From assembly GCF_000612725.1 (NCBI RefSeq), contig NZ_HG964452.1:17178-81177 (forward strand): a stretch of 64,000 nucleotides of DNA. Reading direction: 5' to 3'. This document shows, piece after piece, positions 25,981 to 35,290 of the stretch. This DNA comes from Mycolicibacterium austroafricanum (lineage in GTDB: Bacteria > Actinomycetota > Actinomycetes > Mycobacteriales > Mycobacteriaceae). Position numbers and translations under genes: made by a program. The notes under the pieces are model-generated. The model had not been told where the DNA came from and did not search any database. It worked only from the letters and a program-made list of their open reading frames with translations. Positions within the stretch are counted from its first letter, which is position 1; the number at the start of each line of letters is the position of its first letter.

Positions 25981-27714
25981 ATGCTCTGGGGGCTGCTCCG
26001 ACGGTATGCCTGGCCGTACCGTCGCCTGCTGTCGGTGGTGGCGGCACTGCAGGTGATCAGCACGCTCGCGACGCTGTATCTGCCCACGGTCAACGCCGCG
26101 ATCATCGATGACGGTGTGACGCAGGGCGACCTCCGGCGCATCGTCGAACTCGGCGCGGTGATGCTCGCCGTGACCGCGCTGCAGGTGGCGTGCGCGGTCG
26201 GCGCCGTCTACTTCGGGTCCCGCGCCAGCATGGGGGTGGGCCGCGACCTGCGCTCGACGCTGTTTCACCACATCACCGGCTTCTCGGCCGAGGAGACCGC
26301 GCGGTTCGGCGCCCCGTCCCTGCTGACCCGTACCACCAACGACGTGCAGCAGATCCAGTTGCTGGTCCAGCTGACGTGCACGATGCTCATCACCGCCCCG
26401 ATCATGTGCGTCGGCGGCATCTTCATGGCCGTCCACCAGGACGCCGGCCTGTCCTGGCTGTTGCTCGTCAGCGTGCCGCTGCTGGCGTTGACCAACTACT
26501 GGATCGTGTCGCACCTGCTGCCGATCTTCCGGCGGGTCCAGCGTCAGATCGACGGGATCAACCGGGTGATGCGCGAACAGCTCACCGGACTGCGGGTGGT
26601 CCGCGCGTTCGCGCGTGAACCGTTCGAGCGCAACCGTTTCGCCGAGGCCAACACGGCGTTGGCGGGCAGCGCGCTGGAAGCCGGCCGCTGGCAGGCGCTG
26701 ATGCTTCCGGCGACCACGCTGGTGATCAACGTGTCCAGCGTGGCGCTGATCTGGTTCGGCGGGATGCGCATCGACACCGGCCACATGCAGGTCGGCTCGC
26801 TGATCGCGTTCCTGTCGTACTTCATGCAGATCCTGGTCGCGGTGTTGATGGCGACGTTCATCCTGGTGATCATCCCGCGCGCTTCGGTGTGCGCGGAGCG
26901 GATCACCGAGGTGCTGGCGACCGAACCTGCGATCACCAACTCCCCCGCGGCGGTGTCACCGTCGACCGTCGGCGGCGAGATCCGGTTCGACGGCGCGACA
27001 TTCAGCTACGCCGGCGCCGACCGGCCCGTGCTGCAGGATGTTTCCTTCACCGCACGCCCGGGCACCACCACAGCGATCGTCGGGTCCACCGGGTCGGGGA
27101 AATCCACGCTCGTTTCGCTGGTCTGCCGGCTCTACGACGTCACCGGCGGTGCGGTGAGCGTGGACGGAGTCGACGTGCGCGACTGGGACATCGAGCGACT
27201 GTGGGGCGCGATCGGGCTGGTGCCGCAACGCGGTTACCTTTTCGCCGGGACGGTCGCCGACAATCTGCGCTACGGCAAGTCCGATGCGAGTGACGAACAG
27301 ATGTGGGAGGCACTGCGCGTGGCGTGCGCCGACGACTTCGTCCGCGCGCACCCCGAGGGCCTGTCGATGCGGGTGGCTCAGGGCGGCATGAACTTCTCCG
27401 GCGGCCAGCGCCAGCGGTTGGCCATCGCCCGCGCGGTCATCAGCGACCCGGTGATCTACCTTTTCGACGACTCGTTCTCCGCACTCGACGTGCACACCGA
27501 CGCCCGCGTCCGCGAGCGCCTGCGCGAGGCTTCCGCCGACGCCACCGTGATCATTGTGTCGCAGCGGATTTCGACCGTCGCCGGCGCCGACCTGATCGTG
27601 GTCGTCGACGACGGTCGGGTGGTCGGGTCGGGCGTGCACGGCGAGCTCGTGCAGACCTGCGAGACGTACCGGGAGTTCGCCGACTCCCAGTCGGTGTCGG
27701 CGGGAGAGCGATGA
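25981..27714 (+). CDS. ABC exporter half-transporter (Rv1273c-like)
   Basis: 577 residues: six TM helices (about 10-300) and one NBD. Walker [10 protein letters not shown] and a canonical signature FSGGQRQR are present. Walker B reads [11 protein letters not shown], with Asp replacing the catalytic Glu. This is the degenerate-site half of a heterodimeric exporter. I start at ATG 25981 (MLWGLLRRY), aligned with the M. tuberculosis start. Its last bases overlap the next gene (ATGA), giving strict 1:1 translation. Substrate unknown; lipid or drug export is typical. Confidence 0.9.
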   Translation: MLWGLLRRYAWPYRRLLSVVAALQVISTLATLYLPTVNAAIIDDGVTQGDLRRIVELGAVMLAVTALQVACAVGAVYFGSRASMGVGRDLRSTLFHHITGFSAEETARFGAPSLLTRTTNDVQQIQLLVQLTCTMLITAPIMCVGGIFMAVHQDAGLSWLLLVSVPLLALTNYWIVSHLLPIFRRVQRQIDGINRVMREQLTGLRVVRAFAREPFERNRFAEANTALAGSALEAGRWQALMLPATTLVINVSSVALIWFGGMRIDTGHMQVGSLIAFLSYFMQILVAVLMATFILVIIPRASVCAERITEVLATEPAITNSPAAVSPSTVGGEIRFDGATFSYAGADRPVLQDVSFTARPGTTTAIVGSTGSGKSTLVSLVCRLYDVTGGAVSVDGVDVRDWDIERLWGAIGLVPQRGYLFAGTVADNLRYGKSDASDEQMWEALRVACADDFVRAHPEGLSMRVAQGGMNFSGGQRQRLAIARAVISDPVIYLFDDSFSALDVHTDARVRERLREASADATVIIVSQRISTVAGADLIVVVDDGRVVGSGVHGELVQTCETYREFADSQSVSAGER

Positions 27715-29639
27715 CCGGGCCACTGGCGCGCTCGATGCGGATGGCCGAACCACCCCAGACCCGCTCGCGTGACTTCACGGGGTCGGCGCTGCGGCTCTTC
27801 AGAAGGCTCACCCCACAACGGGGAATGACCGTCGCGGTGATGCTGCTCGGCGTCGGCGGCATCGCGATCGGTGTGATCGGCCCTCGCATCCTCGGGCACG
27901 CGACCGACCTGCTGTTCAACGGCGTCATCGGCCGTCAACTGCCCGCGGGCCTGACCAAGGAGCAGGCCGTCGAGGCGGCCAGGGCCCGGGGTGACGGCAC
28001 CTTCGCCGACCTGTTGTCCGGTATGGACGTGGTCCCCGGCCAAGGGGTGGACTTCGGCGCGGTGGGCCGCACCCTGGCGCTGGCGTTGGCCCTGTATCTG
28101 GTTGCGGCGCTGATGGTCTGGCTGCAGGCACTGCTGCTCAACATCGTCGTGCAACGGACCATGGTGGCCCTGCGCGCCGACGTCGAGGACAAGGTGCACC
28201 GGCTGCCGCTGCGCTACTTCGACTCTCGCCAGCGCGGCGAGGTGCTCAGCCGGGTCACCAACGACGTCGACAATCTCCAGCAGTCGCTGTCGATGTCGAT
28301 CACCCAGCTGCTGACCTCGGTGCTGACCGTGATCGCGGTGCTGGTGATGATGTTGACGATCTCGCCGCTGCTGACCCTGCTCACCGTGGTCACGGTGCCG
28401 CTGTCGCTGTGGGTCACCCGCTCGATCGCCAAGCGCTCCCGCACGCTGTTTGTCGCCCAGTGGACCAACACCGGCAGACTCAACGCCCACATCGAGGAGA
28501 CCTACAGCGGGTTCACCGTCGTCAAGACATTCGGCCACCGCGCCCACGCCGAGGATCAGTTCCGTCAACTCAACGACGACGTCTACCACGCCAGCTTCGG
28601 CGCCCAGTTCCTGTCCGGGCTGGTCTCCCCGGCGACGATCTTCATCGGCAACCTCAGCTATGCCGCGGTCGCGGTGGTGGGTGGCCTGCAGGTGGCGACC
28701 GGACAGATCACCCTCGGCAGCATCCAGGCGTTCATCCAGTACGTCCGCCAGTTCAACCAGCCGCTCACCCAGATCGCCGGGATGTACAACACGATGCAGT
28801 CCGGGATCGCCAGCGCCGAGCGGGTCTTCGACCTTCTCGACGCCGAGGAGGAGCCGTCGGAGGCTGATCGGCGGCTCGCCGCCGACAGCCCCGCCGTCCT
28901 GCCTGCGCGCGACGGCCGGCCGGGCGGCCGTGTGGAGTTCGATCGGGTGTGGTTCGGCTACGAGCACGGAGCACCGGTGATCGAGGATCTCTCGCTGGTC
29001 GCCGAACCCGGCACCACGGTCGCGATTGTCGGACCGACCGGCGCGGGCAAGACGACGCTGGTGAATCTGCTGATGCGGTTCTACGACGTCGACTCCGGCC
29101 GGATCCTTCTCGACGGCGTGGACATCTCGACGGTGAGCCGCGCCTCGCTGCGCTCGCGCATCGGGATGGTGCTGCAGGACACGTGGCTGTTCGCGGGCAC
29201 GGTGTACGAGAACATCGCCTACGGGCGGCCTGAGGCCGGACGCGACGAGGTGATCGACGCGGCCAAGGCGGCGTACGTGGACCGCTTCGTGCACACCCTG
29301 CCCGACGGGTACGAGACCCGTATCGACGACGGTGGCACGAACATCAGCGCCGGCGAGAAGCAGCTCATCACGATCGCCCGCGCGGTGCTTGCGCAGCCGC
29401 AGCTGTTGATCCTCGACGAGGCCACCAGCTCGGTGGACACCCGCACCGAGGTGCTGATCCAGCACGCGATGGGGCGGCTGCGCCGCGAACGCACGAGTTT
29501 CATCATCGCGCACCGGCTTTCGACGATCCGTGATGCCGACCTGATTCTGGTGATGCAGGCGGGCAGGATCGTCGAGCGCGGCACCCACGAGGAGCTGCTG
29601 GCGCGGGGTGGCGAGTACGCGGCGATGGTCAACCGGTGA
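27711..29639 (+). CDS. ABC exporter half-transporter (Rv1272c-like)
   Basis: 642-residue partner of the preceding half-transporter. TM1 is followed by an unusual loop of about 60 residues ([20 protein letters not shown], about 67-110) before TM2. The NBD has Walker [10 protein letters not shown] and Walker [13 protein letters not shown] with the catalytic Glu. Its signature is non-canonical, ISAGEKQL. Together the two halves form one competent and one degenerate ATP site, as in other heterodimeric exporters. Confidence 0.9.
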   Translation: MTGPLARSMRMAEPPQTRSRDFTGSALRLFRRLTPQRGMTVAVMLLGVGGIAIGVIGPRILGHATDLLFNGVIGRQLPAGLTKEQAVEAARARGDGTFADLLSGMDVVPGQGVDFGAVGRTLALALALYLVAALMVWLQALLLNIVVQRTMVALRADVEDKVHRLPLRYFDSRQRGEVLSRVTNDVDNLQQSLSMSITQLLTSVLTVIAVLVMMLTISPLLTLLTVVTVPLSLWVTRSIAKRSRTLFVAQWTNTGRLNAHIEETYSGFTVVKTFGHRAHAEDQFRQLNDDVYHASFGAQFLSGLVSPATIFIGNLSYAAVAVVGGLQVATGQITLGSIQAFIQYVRQFNQPLTQIAGMYNTMQSGIASAERVFDLLDAEEEPSEADRRLAADSPAVLPARDGRPGGRVEFDRVWFGYEHGAPVIEDLSLVAEPGTTVAIVGPTGAGKTTLVNLLMRFYDVDSGRILLDGVDISTVSRASLRSRIGMVLQDTWLFAGTVYENIAYGRPEAGRDEVIDAAKAAYVDRFVHTLPDGYETRIDDGGTNISAGEKQLITIARAVLAQPQLLILDEATSSVDTRTEVLIQHAMGRLRRERTSFIIAHRLSTIRDADLILVMQAGRIVERGTHEELLARGGEYAAMVNR

Positions 29640-29642
29640 TGA

Positions 29643-29738
29643 CACGGCGGCGAGCCGCCAATCAGGCACCGCGGCGAGCCGCCGATCAGGCACCGCGGCG
29701 AGCCGCCAATCAGGCACCGCGGCGAGCCGCCGATTAGG
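29643..29738. repeat. Four 24-bp tandem repeats, each a small GC hairpin
   Basis: Units at 29643, 29667, 29691 and 29715. Each contains GCGGCGAGCCGC, a perfect 5-bp stem around GA, then CCAATCAGG or CCGATCAGG alternating from copy to copy (the last is GATTAGG). It lies just after the ABC exporter stop and 58 bp before the oxidoreductase gene. Possible terminator, VNTR locus or regulatory array. Confidence 0.9.
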
Positions 29739-29796
29739 CACTCTGCTCAATTGAATTCGCCGGACGGCAGCCCGCAGCTCGGGGCACCATGACGCC

Positions 29797-31959
29797 ATGA
29801 GCCGGACCGTGCACACGTTCTGCCGGTACTGCCTGGCCGCGTGTGGTGTCGAGGTGACGGTCGAGGGCAACCGCGTGGTGAAGATCTCGGCCGACAAGCA
29901 GAACCCGCACAGCTGGCGGGACTTCTGCGCGAAGGGCCGCACCGCGCACCAGGTGGTCGAGCATCCCCGCCGGATCGTCGCCCCGATGAAGCGGGTGGGC
30001 GATCGCTACATCGAGACGAGTTGGGACGAGGCGATCGACGACATCGCCGCGCGCCTGAACGCCGCCATCGATGCCGACGGACCGGATGCCGTCGGCGCGT
30101 ATTACGGCAACCCGGCCGGCTACTCGTCGTCGAACCTGATGTTCATGAACGGCTGGCTCGACGCCGTCGGGACCTTCAACCGGTACGCGGTGGGGTCGGT
30201 CGACCAGAACGCCATGCACGTCGTCGCGGAGAAGATGTACGGGTCCGCGTTGCTGGCGCCGGTCTCCGATGTGGACAACTGTGACTTCTTCCTGTTGATA
30301 GGTGCGAATCCGGCTGTCAGCGCGTGGAATTGGCTGGAATCGGTGCCTGGCGGGTGGCGCCGCGCCCTGGCCCGACAGCAGCAGGGCGCCACGATCGTCG
30401 TCGCCGACCCGCTGCGCACCGAGTCCGCCGGGAAGGCCGATGTGCACGTGGCGGTGCGGCCGGGACAGGACTGGGCGCTGCTGCTCGCCATGATCAAGGT
30501 CATCCTGGACGGGGGTCTGGAACATCGCGGCGACTGCAGCGACCTGGCAGTCGGCGTCGACAGGTTGCGCACGCTGGTCGCCGAGGTCGACCTCGACGAT
30601 CTCGCCATGCGCTGCGATGTTCCGCGCACCCAGATCATCGACGTGGCAACGGCGTTCGCGACATCGCCGCGGGCGATGGTGGTGACGCGGACCGGGGTTT
30701 CGCTACATCTCGCCGGTACGGTCGCCGAATGGCTCGGCCATGTCCTCAACGTCATCACCGGCCGGATGGACCGTCCAGGCGGACGACGGTTCGAGCCGGG
30801 TTACGTCGACGCGCTGCGACTCGCCGAACTGGCCGGTACGAAACCGCACACCAGCCGGCTGCGCGGACGGCCGCTGGTGGCAGGCGCGCACGCGTTGAGC
30901 GAGCTGCCCGACGAGATCACCACCCCCGGCCGCGGGCAGATCCGCGCGCTGATCGTCAACAGCGGTAATCCGGTGATCTCCGGACCCGACGGCGCCAAGC
31001 TGGATCACGCACTGTCGCAACTGGATCTGCTGGTGGCGATCGATTTCGTGCAGCGCGAGAGCCACCGCCACGCACACTGGCTGCTGCCCGCCGTGCACTG
31101 GCTGGAGCGTGACGACCTGCTCGCATTCACCAGCAGTCTTCACGACGAGCCGTACCTGCACTACGGTGTCCGCGCGGTCGACCCGCCCGCACAGGCCAGG
31201 CAGGAGTGGCGCATCTTCGTCGACCTCGCGTTGGCGATGAACCGGCCGCTGTTCGGGGTGCCCGGGCTCAACCGGTTTGTCCGCGCCAGCAGGCGGCTGG
31301 CGCGCCTGACGCGCAGGCCCGGCCTCGAGTTCGGGCCACGGTGGGTCGACCGGTTGATTGTGGCCACGGGGCGAAAGGTCAACGGACGCAGGATCAGGTG
31401 GCGTGACATCCTGGGTCATCCGCACGGCTGGGTGCTCGGGCCGCGGGAGTTCGGACACTTCCGCGAGGCGTTGCGCACTCCCGACAAATTGGTGCACGTC
31501 GCGCCGCCCGAGTTCCTGGCACGCGCGCGCGAGTTGCTCGCCGAACCGGTGCCGCAGCCACCGCCGGGTTACCCGTTCCAGCTTGCCAACCGCCGGAACC
31601 GGCATTCGATGAACTCGTGGCTCAACGACCTGCCCGGGCTGCATCCGTCGGGCAAGGGCAGCGAGGTCGTCATCCATCCCGACGACGCGGCGCGACTCGG
31701 CATCCGGGACGGCGACCGGGTCAGGGTCTCCTCCCCCGTCGGCGCGGTCGAACTCGGCGCCTCGGTCAGCGACCAGCCGCGGCCCGGTGTGGTGGTCATC
31801 GACCACGGCTGGGGATCAAGGGTTTTCGACCCGCGCGGCGGAGCGGACGCGCAGGGCTACGGGGTCAACCGCAACCTGCTCGTCGACGGCGGCCCGGTGG
31901 ACCCGCTGTCCCAGACCGCGGCGCTGAACTCGAGCTACGTGGCGGTCACCCGGGTCTAG
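29797..31959 (+). CDS. Molybdopterin-dependent oxidoreductase with N-terminal 4Fe-4S site
   Basis: 720-residue protein of the DMSO reductase/formate dehydrogenase family. An N-terminal Cys cluster (FCRYCLAACG, then DFCAKGR) binds 4Fe-4S. Mo-bis-MGD binding segments follow (LIGANPAVSAWNW, VVADPLRTESA), and there is a C-terminal dinucleotide-binding domain (NRHSMNSW ... VIDHGWG). At the position where family members carry the Mo ligand (after VDQN) I see MHVV, with no Cys, Sec or Ser. No Tat signal, so probably cytosolic. Substrate unknown; similar to Rv0197-type proteins. It stands alone without partner subunits. Confidence 0.8.
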   Translation: MSRTVHTFCRYCLAACGVEVTVEGNRVVKISADKQNPHSWRDFCAKGRTAHQVVEHPRRIVAPMKRVGDRYIETSWDEAIDDIAARLNAAIDADGPDAVGAYYGNPAGYSSSNLMFMNGWLDAVGTFNRYAVGSVDQNAMHVVAEKMYGSALLAPVSDVDNCDFFLLIGANPAVSAWNWLESVPGGWRRALARQQQGATIVVADPLRTESAGKADVHVAVRPGQDWALLLAMIKVILDGGLEHRGDCSDLAVGVDRLRTLVAEVDLDDLAMRCDVPRTQIIDVATAFATSPRAMVVTRTGVSLHLAGTVAEWLGHVLNVITGRMDRPGGRRFEPGYVDALRLAELAGTKPHTSRLRGRPLVAGAHALSELPDEITTPGRGQIRALIVNSGNPVISGPDGAKLDHALSQLDLLVAIDFVQRESHRHAHWLLPAVHWLERDDLLAFTSSLHDEPYLHYGVRAVDPPAQARQEWRIFVDLALAMNRPLFGVPGLNRFVRASRRLARLTRRPGLEFGPRWVDRLIVATGRKVNGRRIRWRDILGHPHGWVLGPREFGHFREALRTPDKLVHVAPPEFLARARELLAEPVPQPPPGYPFQLANRRNRHSMNSWLNDLPGLHPSGKGSEVVIHPDDAARLGIRDGDRVRVSSPVGAVELGASVSDQPRPGVVVIDHGWGSRVFDPRGGADAQGYGVNRNLLVDGGPVDPLSQTAALNSSYVAVTRV

Positions 31960-32522
31960 AGCTGCGGCCCCGCCGAGCGCAGGTCATCGACCTCGCGCAT
32001 GGCCTCGCGCAGCTTGCCGAGCCATTCGTCGGCGTGTTCGCCGACCAGCCGCACCGACCAGACGAGGGCGTCGGAGCGGGACCGGGCAACGCCCGCGTCG
32101 ACGAGCGTGTCGAGCACCTGCCGCTCCGGTTGCCGCAGCCGGGTCATCACCGGGACCGCCAGGTGGGTGAACAGGATGCGTTCCGTTTGACCGTCGCTGT
32201 GGACCTCGACCCCCCACGCCACCTTTCGGCCGTAGCGGGCCTCGGCTTCGTCGGCGATCTGCATGCGCTCCGAGCGCGTCTGTTCACGGAAGCGGGCAGC
32301 CCGGCCGGAGGCACGAGCCTCGCTTTCGGGGTTGTCGGCCTCGGGGAGACGACCGATGACGGTGATCTCTTCGCGGTCGACGATGACCTCCGGGTCACCG
32401 GCGAACCAGCCCTCGGGCAGGCGACCGGCGAACCAGTCGGCGGCGTCGGCCGCATCGGGTTGATCGGCCTGCTGCCAGCCGCCGGGGCGGCTGGAGCGTC
32501 GGCCATGAGGATGATGTCGCAT
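31956..32522 (-). CDS. Conserved actinobacterial protein with ribbon-helix-helix-like C-terminus
   Basis: 188 residues of unknown function. The middle part is rich in Arg/Glu. A C-terminal segment (RQVLDTLVDAGVARSRSDALVWSVRLV) has the pattern of an Arc/CopG ribbon-helix-helix fold, followed by a Trp/Lys helix. The stop overlaps the convergent oxidoreductase stop. Three TGTAA units spaced 8 bp apart run into the ATG, fitting autoregulation by such a protein. Start at ATG 32522; translation could be leaderless. Confidence 0.65.
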   Translation of the reverse strand: MRHHPHGRRSSRPGGWQQADQPDAADAADWFAGRLPEGWFAGDPEVIVDREEITVIGRLPEADNPESEARASGRAARFREQTRSERMQIADEAEARYGRKVAWGVEVHSDGQTERILFTHLAVPVMTRLRQPERQVLDTLVDAGVARSRSDALVWSVRLVGEHADEWLGKLREAMREVDDLRSAGPQL

Positions 32523-32524
32523 GA

Positions 32525-32545
32525 TTACATGCTTACACCGTTACA
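32525..32545 (-). promoter_or_regulatory. Three 8-bp-phased TGTAA repeats at the gene start
   Basis: On the minus strand TGTAA occurs three times at exact 8-bp spacing (plus-strand TTACA at 32525, 32533 and 32541), ending 2 bp before the ATG at 32522. Phased short direct repeats are typical targets of ribbon-helix-helix repressors. Binding by the downstream product is inference. Confidence 0.45.
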
Positions 32546-32586
32546 AGCCTGACAGGCCGGCGTTCACCCAGGGCTGAACCACCAGC

Positions 32587-32790
32587 TCAGTTCCGCTTCA
32601 GCACCACAGCAGCGCCGCCGGCGACGACCATCACGACCAACAGCACCACCGCCCAGCCCGCGCCCAACAGCCACCAGACGAGTCCGAGTGCGATCAGCGC
32701 CGGGGACAATGCGAACAACACCATCGCGGGATGCTGCTTGATGACGGCCAGGGCGCCCTGGGCGCGCTGACGGTCGATTTCCTTGGCCAT
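32587..32790 (-). CDS. Small two-TM membrane protein
   Basis: 67 residues: a charged cytosolic N-terminus (MAKEIDRQRAQG) and two hydrophobic helices (about 22-42 and 46-63) ending VVLKRN. Start ATG 32790. It is divergent from the AIM24-domain gene, with only 74 bp between. Function unknown. Codon pattern and a clean start support a real gene. Confidence 0.7.
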   Translation of the reverse strand: MAKEIDRQRAQGALAVIKQHPAMVLFALSPALIALGLVWWLLGAGWAVVLLVVMVVAGGAAVVLKRN

Positions 32791-32864
32791 ATCCCCAGAA
32801 TGCCAGCTGACCCGCGGGGTGACCGCGCATAGGGTTGACCTGACACAACCTCGAGGAGGAGACG

Positions 32865-33770
32865 GTGACAGGACCCGGACAAGGTAGTTGGCAGCCCGAC
32901 CCCGAGGGTCGCTTCGACTACCGGTGGCATGACGGACAGCAGTGGACCGACCAGGTGTCCCACCAGGGACAGGTCCACCGGGCACCGTTCGGCGGCGCGC
33001 CCACCCCGCAGGCACAGCAACAGGCGCCGCAGCATCAGGCGCCGCAGCATCAAGCGGCGCAGTATCAAGCTCAGCCGGTCCCCGGCGGCGGGGACGGATT
33101 CGCCGGTATCAGCGGCGAACTCGTCGACGGACGCTTCAGCGAAAAGGAAGCCAAACCGATCGCGAACCAGAACTCGAAGCTGCTCCGGGTGCGCCTGGGC
33201 GAGCCGTTCATGGCCAGGCAGGGCTCGATGGTGGCCTATCAGGGCAATGTCGATTTCGCCTTCGAGGGTGGCGGCGCGTCGAAATTCATCAAGAAGGCGC
33301 TCACCGGCGAAGGACTGCCGTTGATGCGCTGCGCCGGCCAGGGCGACGTGTTCCTCGCCGAACGGGCCTACGACGTGCACCTGCTCAACCTGACCAACTC
33401 CGGGCTGTCGATCAGCGGCAAGAACGTGTTGGCGTTCTCGTCGAGCCTCGACTGGAACATCGAACGGGTCAAGGGCGGCAGCATGGTCGCCGGCGGGCTG
33501 TTCAACACCACATTGCGCGGTACCGGCTGGGTCGCGCTGACGACCGACGGCCCACCGGTGGTGCTCAACGCCGCCGAGGCGCCGACGTTCGCCGACACCA
33601 ACGCGGTGGTGGCCTGGTCGGCGAACCTGCAGACGCAGCTGAAGACCAGCTTCAAGGCAGGCGCGCTGATCGGTCGCGGCTCGGGTGAGGCGATGCAGGT
33701 GTCGTTCTACGGCGAAGGATTCGTGATCGTCCAACCCTCCGAAGGGATTCAGGTCACCACGGCCGGTTAG
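32865..33770 (+). CDS. DUF2510-AIM24 domain protein
   Basis: 301 residues. An N-terminal DUF2510 motif (SWQPDPEGRFDYRWHDGQQWTDQV) is followed by a Gln/Ala/Pro-rich linker with repeated APQHQ units (about 46-72). A beta-rich AIM24/TerD-like domain (LVDGRFSEKE ... GEGFVIVQPSEG) follows. The GTG start is preceded by a strong GAGGAGGAG ribosome-binding site. DUF2510 is common in actinobacterial membrane-associated proteins and AIM24 proteins are of unknown role. No TM helix here. Stands alone, convergent with dtd. Confidence 0.82.
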   Translation: MTGPGQGSWQPDPEGRFDYRWHDGQQWTDQVSHQGQVHRAPFGGAPTPQAQQQAPQHQAPQHQAAQYQAQPVPGGGDGFAGISGELVDGRFSEKEAKPIANQNSKLLRVRLGEPFMARQGSMVAYQGNVDFAFEGGGASKFIKKALTGEGLPLMRCAGQGDVFLAERAYDVHLLNLTNSGLSISGKNVLAFSSSLDWNIERVKGGSMVAGGLFNTTLRGTGWVALTTDGPPVVLNAAEAPTFADTNAVVAWSANLQTQLKTSFKAGALIGRGSGEAMQVSFYGEGFVIVQPSEGIQVTTAG

Positions 33771-33771
33771 G

Positions 33772-34203
33772 TCAGAGCTCGAGCAAGACGGTGACCGGGC
33801 CGTCGTTGACGAGCTCAACCCTCATGTCGGCACCGAAGACGCCGGTCTGCACGTCCGCGCCGAGGCGGCCAAGTGCGGCGGCGAACGCGTCGACCAACGG
33901 TTCGGCCACCGCGCCGGGCGCCGCGGCGTTCCATGTCGGCCGCCGCCCCTTGGCGGTGTTGCCGTACAGGGTGAACTGGCTGACCACCAGGATCGGCGCG
34001 CCGATATCGCCGGCCGACTTCTCGTCGTCGAGAATCCTCAATTGCCAGAGCTTTTCGGCCATCCGCTGGGCCTTGGCGTCGTCGTCGTCGTGCGTCACCC
34101 CGACGAACGCGAGCAGCCCCTGACTCTGGGGGCGGATCTCACCGACCGTCTCGCCCGCCACCGTGACGCGCGCCGAGGCCACCCGCTGCACCAGAACGCG
34201 CAT
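33772..34203 (-). CDS. dtd: D-aminoacyl-tRNA deacylase
   Basis: 143-residue DTD homodimer subunit that hydrolyses D-amino acids (and glycine) mischarged on tRNA. Both diagnostic motifs are present: SQFTLYGN and the Gly-cisPro-containing NDGPVT near the C-terminus. Length is normal. It follows the DUF305 lipoprotein gene by 3 bp and so may share its copper-responsive promoter. Orthologue of Rv1897c, which lies elsewhere in M. tuberculosis. Confidence 0.95.
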   Translation of the reverse strand: MRVLVQRVASARVTVAGETVGEIRPQSQGLLAFVGVTHDDDDAKAQRMAEKLWQLRILDDEKSAGDIGAPILVVSQFTLYGNTAKGRRPTWNAAAPGAVAEPLVDAFAAALGRLGADVQTGVFGADMRVELVNDGPVTVLLEL

Positions 34204-34206
34204 CGG

Positions 34207-34848
34207 CTACAGCGACCCGAGTATCTGCTTCATCGCGTCGATCTCACGCTGCTGGGTATCGATGATCTCGTGGGCCAGGTGTACAGCCTCCCGGTCCCGA
34301 CCGGTGTCGACCTCGGTCTGCGCCATCGTGACCGCGCCCTCGTGGTGGGCGATCATCCCGGTCAGGAACAAGCGAGCGGCCTCGACCCCCTCTGCCCGGC
34401 GGAGCTGCTCGAGCTGTTCCTCGGTCATCATGCCCATCGCCGCGTGTGCCGACGGGTCGCCGCCCATACCGTGCCCTTCGTGGCCAGACGGCGCGCCAGT
34501 ACCCCACTTGGCGAGCCACTGCTGCATCGTCGCGATCTCCGGGCCCTGCGCGGCCTTGATCTGGTTGGCCAACTCGGTCACGCGGGGGTCGATGTCGCGC
34601 TTGGCCAGGATGATGTCACTCATCACGATGGCCTGCTCGTGGTGCGGGACCATGTCGCGGGCGAAGGCGATGTCGGCGTCGGTGTGTGCGCCACCGGCCG
34701 GCATCGTCTCGTGCTCGGCCTCATGCTGGTGGGTGGTGTGGTCGTGATCGGCCGACTGGGTCCCCACGTCGCTGCATCCGGACAGCAGCAGCGCGAAGGT
34801 GGCGCCGACGGCGCCCGCTCCCATCAGCAGACCGCGTTTCGACGACAA
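34207..34848 (-). CDS. DUF305 lipoprotein, His/Met-rich, probably copper-linked
   Basis: 213-residue lipoprotein with a signal (RGLLMGAGAVGATFALLL) and lipobox LLSGC, then a His-rich segment (DHDHTTHQHEAEH). Two DUF305 repeats follow, each with HH (DMVPHHEQAI, MIAHHEGAV) and Met-rich helices. These are plausible metal ligands outside the membrane. Start set at TTG 34848, 10 nt after a GGAGGG site; a TTG at 34869 lies upstream of that site. It is divergent from the copper operon across a palindromic operator, so it is probably induced by copper. Confidence 0.82.
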   Translation of the reverse strand: MSSKRGLLMGAGAVGATFALLLSGCSDVGTQSADHDHTTHQHEAEHETMPAGGAHTDADIAFARDMVPHHEQAIVMSDIILAKRDIDPRVTELANQIKAAQGPEIATMQQWLAKWGTGAPSGHEGHGMGGDPSAHAAMGMMTEEQLEQLRRAEGVEAARLFLTGMIAHHEGAVTMAQTEVDTGRDREAVHLAHEIIDTQQREIDAMKQILGSL

Positions 34849-34873
34849 GCTCGTGCTCCCTCCAGTCAATTTA

Positions 34874-34892
34874 CATACCCTAGGGGGGTATG
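34874..34892. promoter_or_regulatory. Copper-responsive operator (RicR/CsoR-type)
   Basis: CATACCC and GGGTATG form a perfect inverted repeat with a 5-base centre, matching the TACCC-N5-GGGTA motif described for mycobacterial RicR. It is placed between the divergent DUF305 and copZ genes, 26 bp from one start and 37 bp from the other, so one site could control both sides. Confidence 0.75.
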
Positions 34893-34928
34893 CTACAGAT
34901 AGGTAATGCAGCCGCGAGGAGGAGCCCG

Positions 34929-35132
34929 ATGAGCACCACCATCACCGTCGAGGGTATGAGCTGCGCCGGATGCGCGAATTCGGTGCGCGCCGAGCTCACC
35001 CACATCCCCGGTGTTCGCGAGGTCGATGTCGACATCTCCAACGGTACGGTGACGATCGACAGCGACAACCCCGTCGACCCCGCGGCCATCCGCGAAGCGG
35101 TCGAAGAGGCCGGCTACACGCTGGCGGGATGA
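34929..35132 (+). CDS. copZ: CopZ-like copper chaperone
   Basis: 67-residue single heavy-metal-associated domain with the metal motif MSCAGC (C12, C15), preceded by a GAGGAGG ribosome-binding site. The predicted role is to bind Cu(I) in the cytosol and pass it to the P-type ATPase two genes downstream. Its stop overlaps the next ATG (ATGA). The acidic surface (DVDIS, DSDNPVD) is typical of such chaperones. Confidence 0.92.
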   Translation: MSTTITVEGMSCAGCANSVRAELTHIPGVREVDVDISNGTVTIDSDNPVDPAAIREAVEEAGYTLAG

Positions 35133-35290
35133 CCGACATGGCCGCCCCGGTGAAGATCGCCGCGTTCCTCGCCATGCTCGCCGTGGTGTTCGCGGCGTCG
35201 CTGTGGGTCGGCCACGCCCTCGGACCCGCACCCGACGCCGCAGTGCCCGCGACAAGCGAGCCCCATCTCCATGGAGGCGAGCATCAATGA
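35129..35290 (+). CDS. 53-residue His-tailed membrane protein in copper operon
   Basis: One TM helix (about residues 8-27, [19 protein letters not shown]) followed by a Pro/Ala linker and a His-rich end ([10 protein letters not shown]). The ATG overlaps copZ and the stop overlaps the copper ATPase start, so all three are translationally coupled. This implies a stoichiometric role such as presenting copper to, or assembling with, the pump. No known family; existence is well supported by the double overlap. Confidence 0.82.
   Translation: MTDMAAPVKIAAFLAMLAVVFAASLWVGHALGPAPDAAVPATSEPHLHGGEHQ

Noticed and set aside
29643..29738. Possible CRISPR array
   Set aside because: Units are contiguous with no unique spacers and no cas genes nearby; it is a tandem repeat.
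27456..29942. 828-residue open frame on the minus strand across the exporter and repeat array
   Set aside because: Opposite to a clear ABC transporter gene; His/Gln/Arg-rich with no domain. The RLAAVPD repeats in it are only the 24-bp DNA array read in one frame.
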